DNA from: Clostridia bacterium
GTDB lineage: Bacteria; Bacillota; Clostridia; Oscillospirales; CAG-272
Assembly (NCBI GenBank): GCA_017452565.1
Contig: JAFTMF010000158.1
Span: 1-5,133 of the forward strand
Direction of reading: 5' to 3'
Length of the DNA: 5,133 bases
The position numbers were made by a program, and so were the translations under genes. Below are positions 4,074-5,133 of the stretch, in pieces. The first letter of the stretch is position 1, and each line of letters begins with the position of its first letter. The notes beneath the pieces were generated by a model that worked only from the letters and a program-made list of their open reading frames with translations, ran no database searches and was not told the origin of the DNA.

Positions 4074-5133
4074 TCAAAACCCTTTGTTCTTGAGATCGCT
4101 GACCAGCTTGACGTAAAACTCCCGTACGTCAAAGCCGTCGGGATCGATGCGGTTCAGATCGATCATATCACCGTGGGAGATGCCGTTTTTGCCGGCGGGA
4201 GTGAGGAAGGTGTAGTCCTCGCCCCATTGGAAGGATTTTTCAGACACCAGTCCATCGTTGGGGCCGTCAAATCTGGCGGCCAAATGATAGGAAAAGTTCA
4301 GCGGGAAGGTGCCGCCCGATGCGTGATCCAGTCGGGAGCCCACGCTTTGGCGGTAGATTTGCGCTGCAGGCAGGTTTTCATCGGAAGATGCAATATCGCG
4401 GTATAAATTTGCTTCCAAAGGTGCAAGCTGCTCGTTCAGCTTCCCGCAGGCTTGGGCGGTGAGATCTTCCACGGCCGCTAAAAAGTCGGGGGATTCCTCG
4501 CCGAAGGCTCGCATAGCACCGTTGTAGGCTTTCTCCGCCTGCTCCTTTAAGGAGTCGGGGAGGACGTGCAGGAGATAATCGGCAAACTCGCAGCCTCTGT
4601 GAGGCGTGTTGATGGTGGTCAGCGATGCCACGTAAGGAGCAGCACCTTCCATTGCAATGGCGTAGCGGCAATCCAGCCCGCCCTTGGAGTGAGCGATGAG
4701 GTTTACCTTTTCACATCCCGTCTCCAAAACGATCTGTCGGATGCGCTCTGCCAGTTCCCGGCCGGAGTCCTCCACCGAGGTGGCGGAGTGATGATTGCCG
4801 TAATAGATCCGCGCGCCGTTGATCTCCAATGCTTCGGGGATGCGTCCCCAGTAATTGAAGAAATTGGTGTCACGGAAGAAGACACCGTGTACCATCAGCA
4901 GAGGGTAACGGCAAGCACAGCATTTCTCGGCTGCTCTTTCCTTGTCGAGGCTCTGCCGCTCGATCTCTGCGCGGATTTCCCGATTCACTTCCCGCAAAAT
5001 AGCGCCCAGCGCAAAGAGATGGGCAATAGGAATCGGTCCGCACAAGATGCCGATCACCCGCAGCCGCAATCCCAATCTGCGGGAGGTGAGATAGACGGAA
5101 ATGATGCCGTTCCAAAATAGGATGGCTTCCACC
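4074..5133 (-). CDS. Lipase-like alpha/beta hydrolase, 5' end cut
   Basis: At least 352 residues of a lipase-fold hydrolase similar to the family I bacterial triacylglycerol lipases. Counting from the GTG at 5132, hydrophobic segments at about 3-15 and 25-46 suggest a membrane anchor. They are followed by a charged linker (47-70). YPLLMVHGVF (76-85) contains the His-Gly oxyanion element. VNLIAHSKGGLD (143-154) is the nucleophile elbow with Ser149, and INTPHRG (174-180) is also typical of the family. NDGLVS (292-297) carries the likely acid Asp293, and GISHGDMIDL (317-326) the catalytic His320. The triad is therefore complete and an active esterase or lipase is expected. The substrate is unknown, and acyl esters at the cell surface are a guess. 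The GTG at 5132 has no visible ribosome site because the window ends there, and the true start probably lies beyond it. The 3' end is intact, with a TGA at 4076-4074. Confidence 0.88.
   Translation of the reverse strand, partial: VEAILFWNGIISVYLTSRRLGLRLRVIGILCGPIPIAHLFALGAILREVNREIRAEIERQSLDKERAAEKCCACRYPLLMVHGVFFRDTNFFNYWGRIPEALEINGARIYYGNHHSATSVEDSGRELAERIRQIVLETGCEKVNLIAHSKGGLDCRYAIAMEGAAPYVASLTTINTPHRGCEFADYLLHVLPDSLKEQAEKAYNGAMRAFGEESPDFLAAVEDLTAQACGKLNEQLAPLEANLYRDIASSDENLPAAQIYRQSVGSRLDHASGGTFPLNFSYHLAARFDGPNDGLVSEKSFQWGEDYTFLTPAGKNGISHGDMIDLNRIDPDGFDVREFYVKLVSDLKNKGF

Noticed and set aside
4566..5120. Plus-strand open frame opposite the lipase-like gene
   Set aside because: It is antisense to a gene with an intact catalytic triad and has no ribosome site or recognisable domain.
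1..5133. CRISPR arrays, tRNA or rRNA genes, insertion sequences, attachment sites
   Set aside because: I saw no regularly spaced repeats, no tRNA-like cloverleaf, no transposase or integrase, and no terminal repeats consistent with an insertion sequence.

Overview
The window reads as a piece of chromosome from a low-to-moderate GC Gram-positive anaerobe. The best guess is a gut Clostridia member of the Oscillospiraceae/Ruminococcaceae type. This rests on AGGAGG-type ribosome sites, sigma-A promoters of TTGACA-17-TATAAT form, U-tailed hairpin terminators after most genes, a Firmicutes-like pyruvate kinase and MgsA relative, and a PfoR-type membrane protein. The assignment is made from protein and signal style, not from a database search.

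Layout, left to right. Positions 1-178 hold three hairpins: two terminator-like ones and a long, nearly perfect inverted repeat abutting the stop of the first gene. Positions 179-1279 (minus) encode a complete PfoR/PTS EIIC-type membrane protein. Positions 1280-1601 form a divergent control region. It has one consensus promoter facing each way, a 17-bp dyad between them, and a structured leader on each side. Positions 1602-2021 (plus) encode a methylglyoxal synthase family protein whose catalytic residues are largely replaced. A hairpin with a weak U-tract follows, and then pyruvate kinase at 2140-3570 (plus), which has a strong ribosome site but no convincing promoter of its own. A strong bidirectional terminator at 3586-3617 separates pyk from a convergent 72-residue small protein gene (3627-3845, minus). 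That small gene has its own near-consensus promoter and a leader of about 139 nt, which contains an intrinsic terminator and a competing antiterminator hairpin. Another terminator (4030-4061) ends a lipase-like alpha/beta hydrolase gene (4074 to the right edge, minus), whose start probably lies outside the window.

How the genes fit together: PTS-type transport consumes PEP, pyruvate kinase turns PEP into pyruvate, and true methylglyoxal synthase drains DHAP when sugar phosphates pile up. The left half is therefore compatible with a sugar-flux neighbourhood, but the MgsA relative looks catalytically dead, so a regulatory or altered role is more likely. The lipase and the small protein have no evident link to that theme.

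The most promising leads are the terminator/antiterminator leader before the 72-residue gene, which matches no riboswitch class I could recall, and the MgsA-fold protein with a lost active site. The second is transcribed from a perfect extended -10 promoter, which argues against it being a decaying pseudogene.
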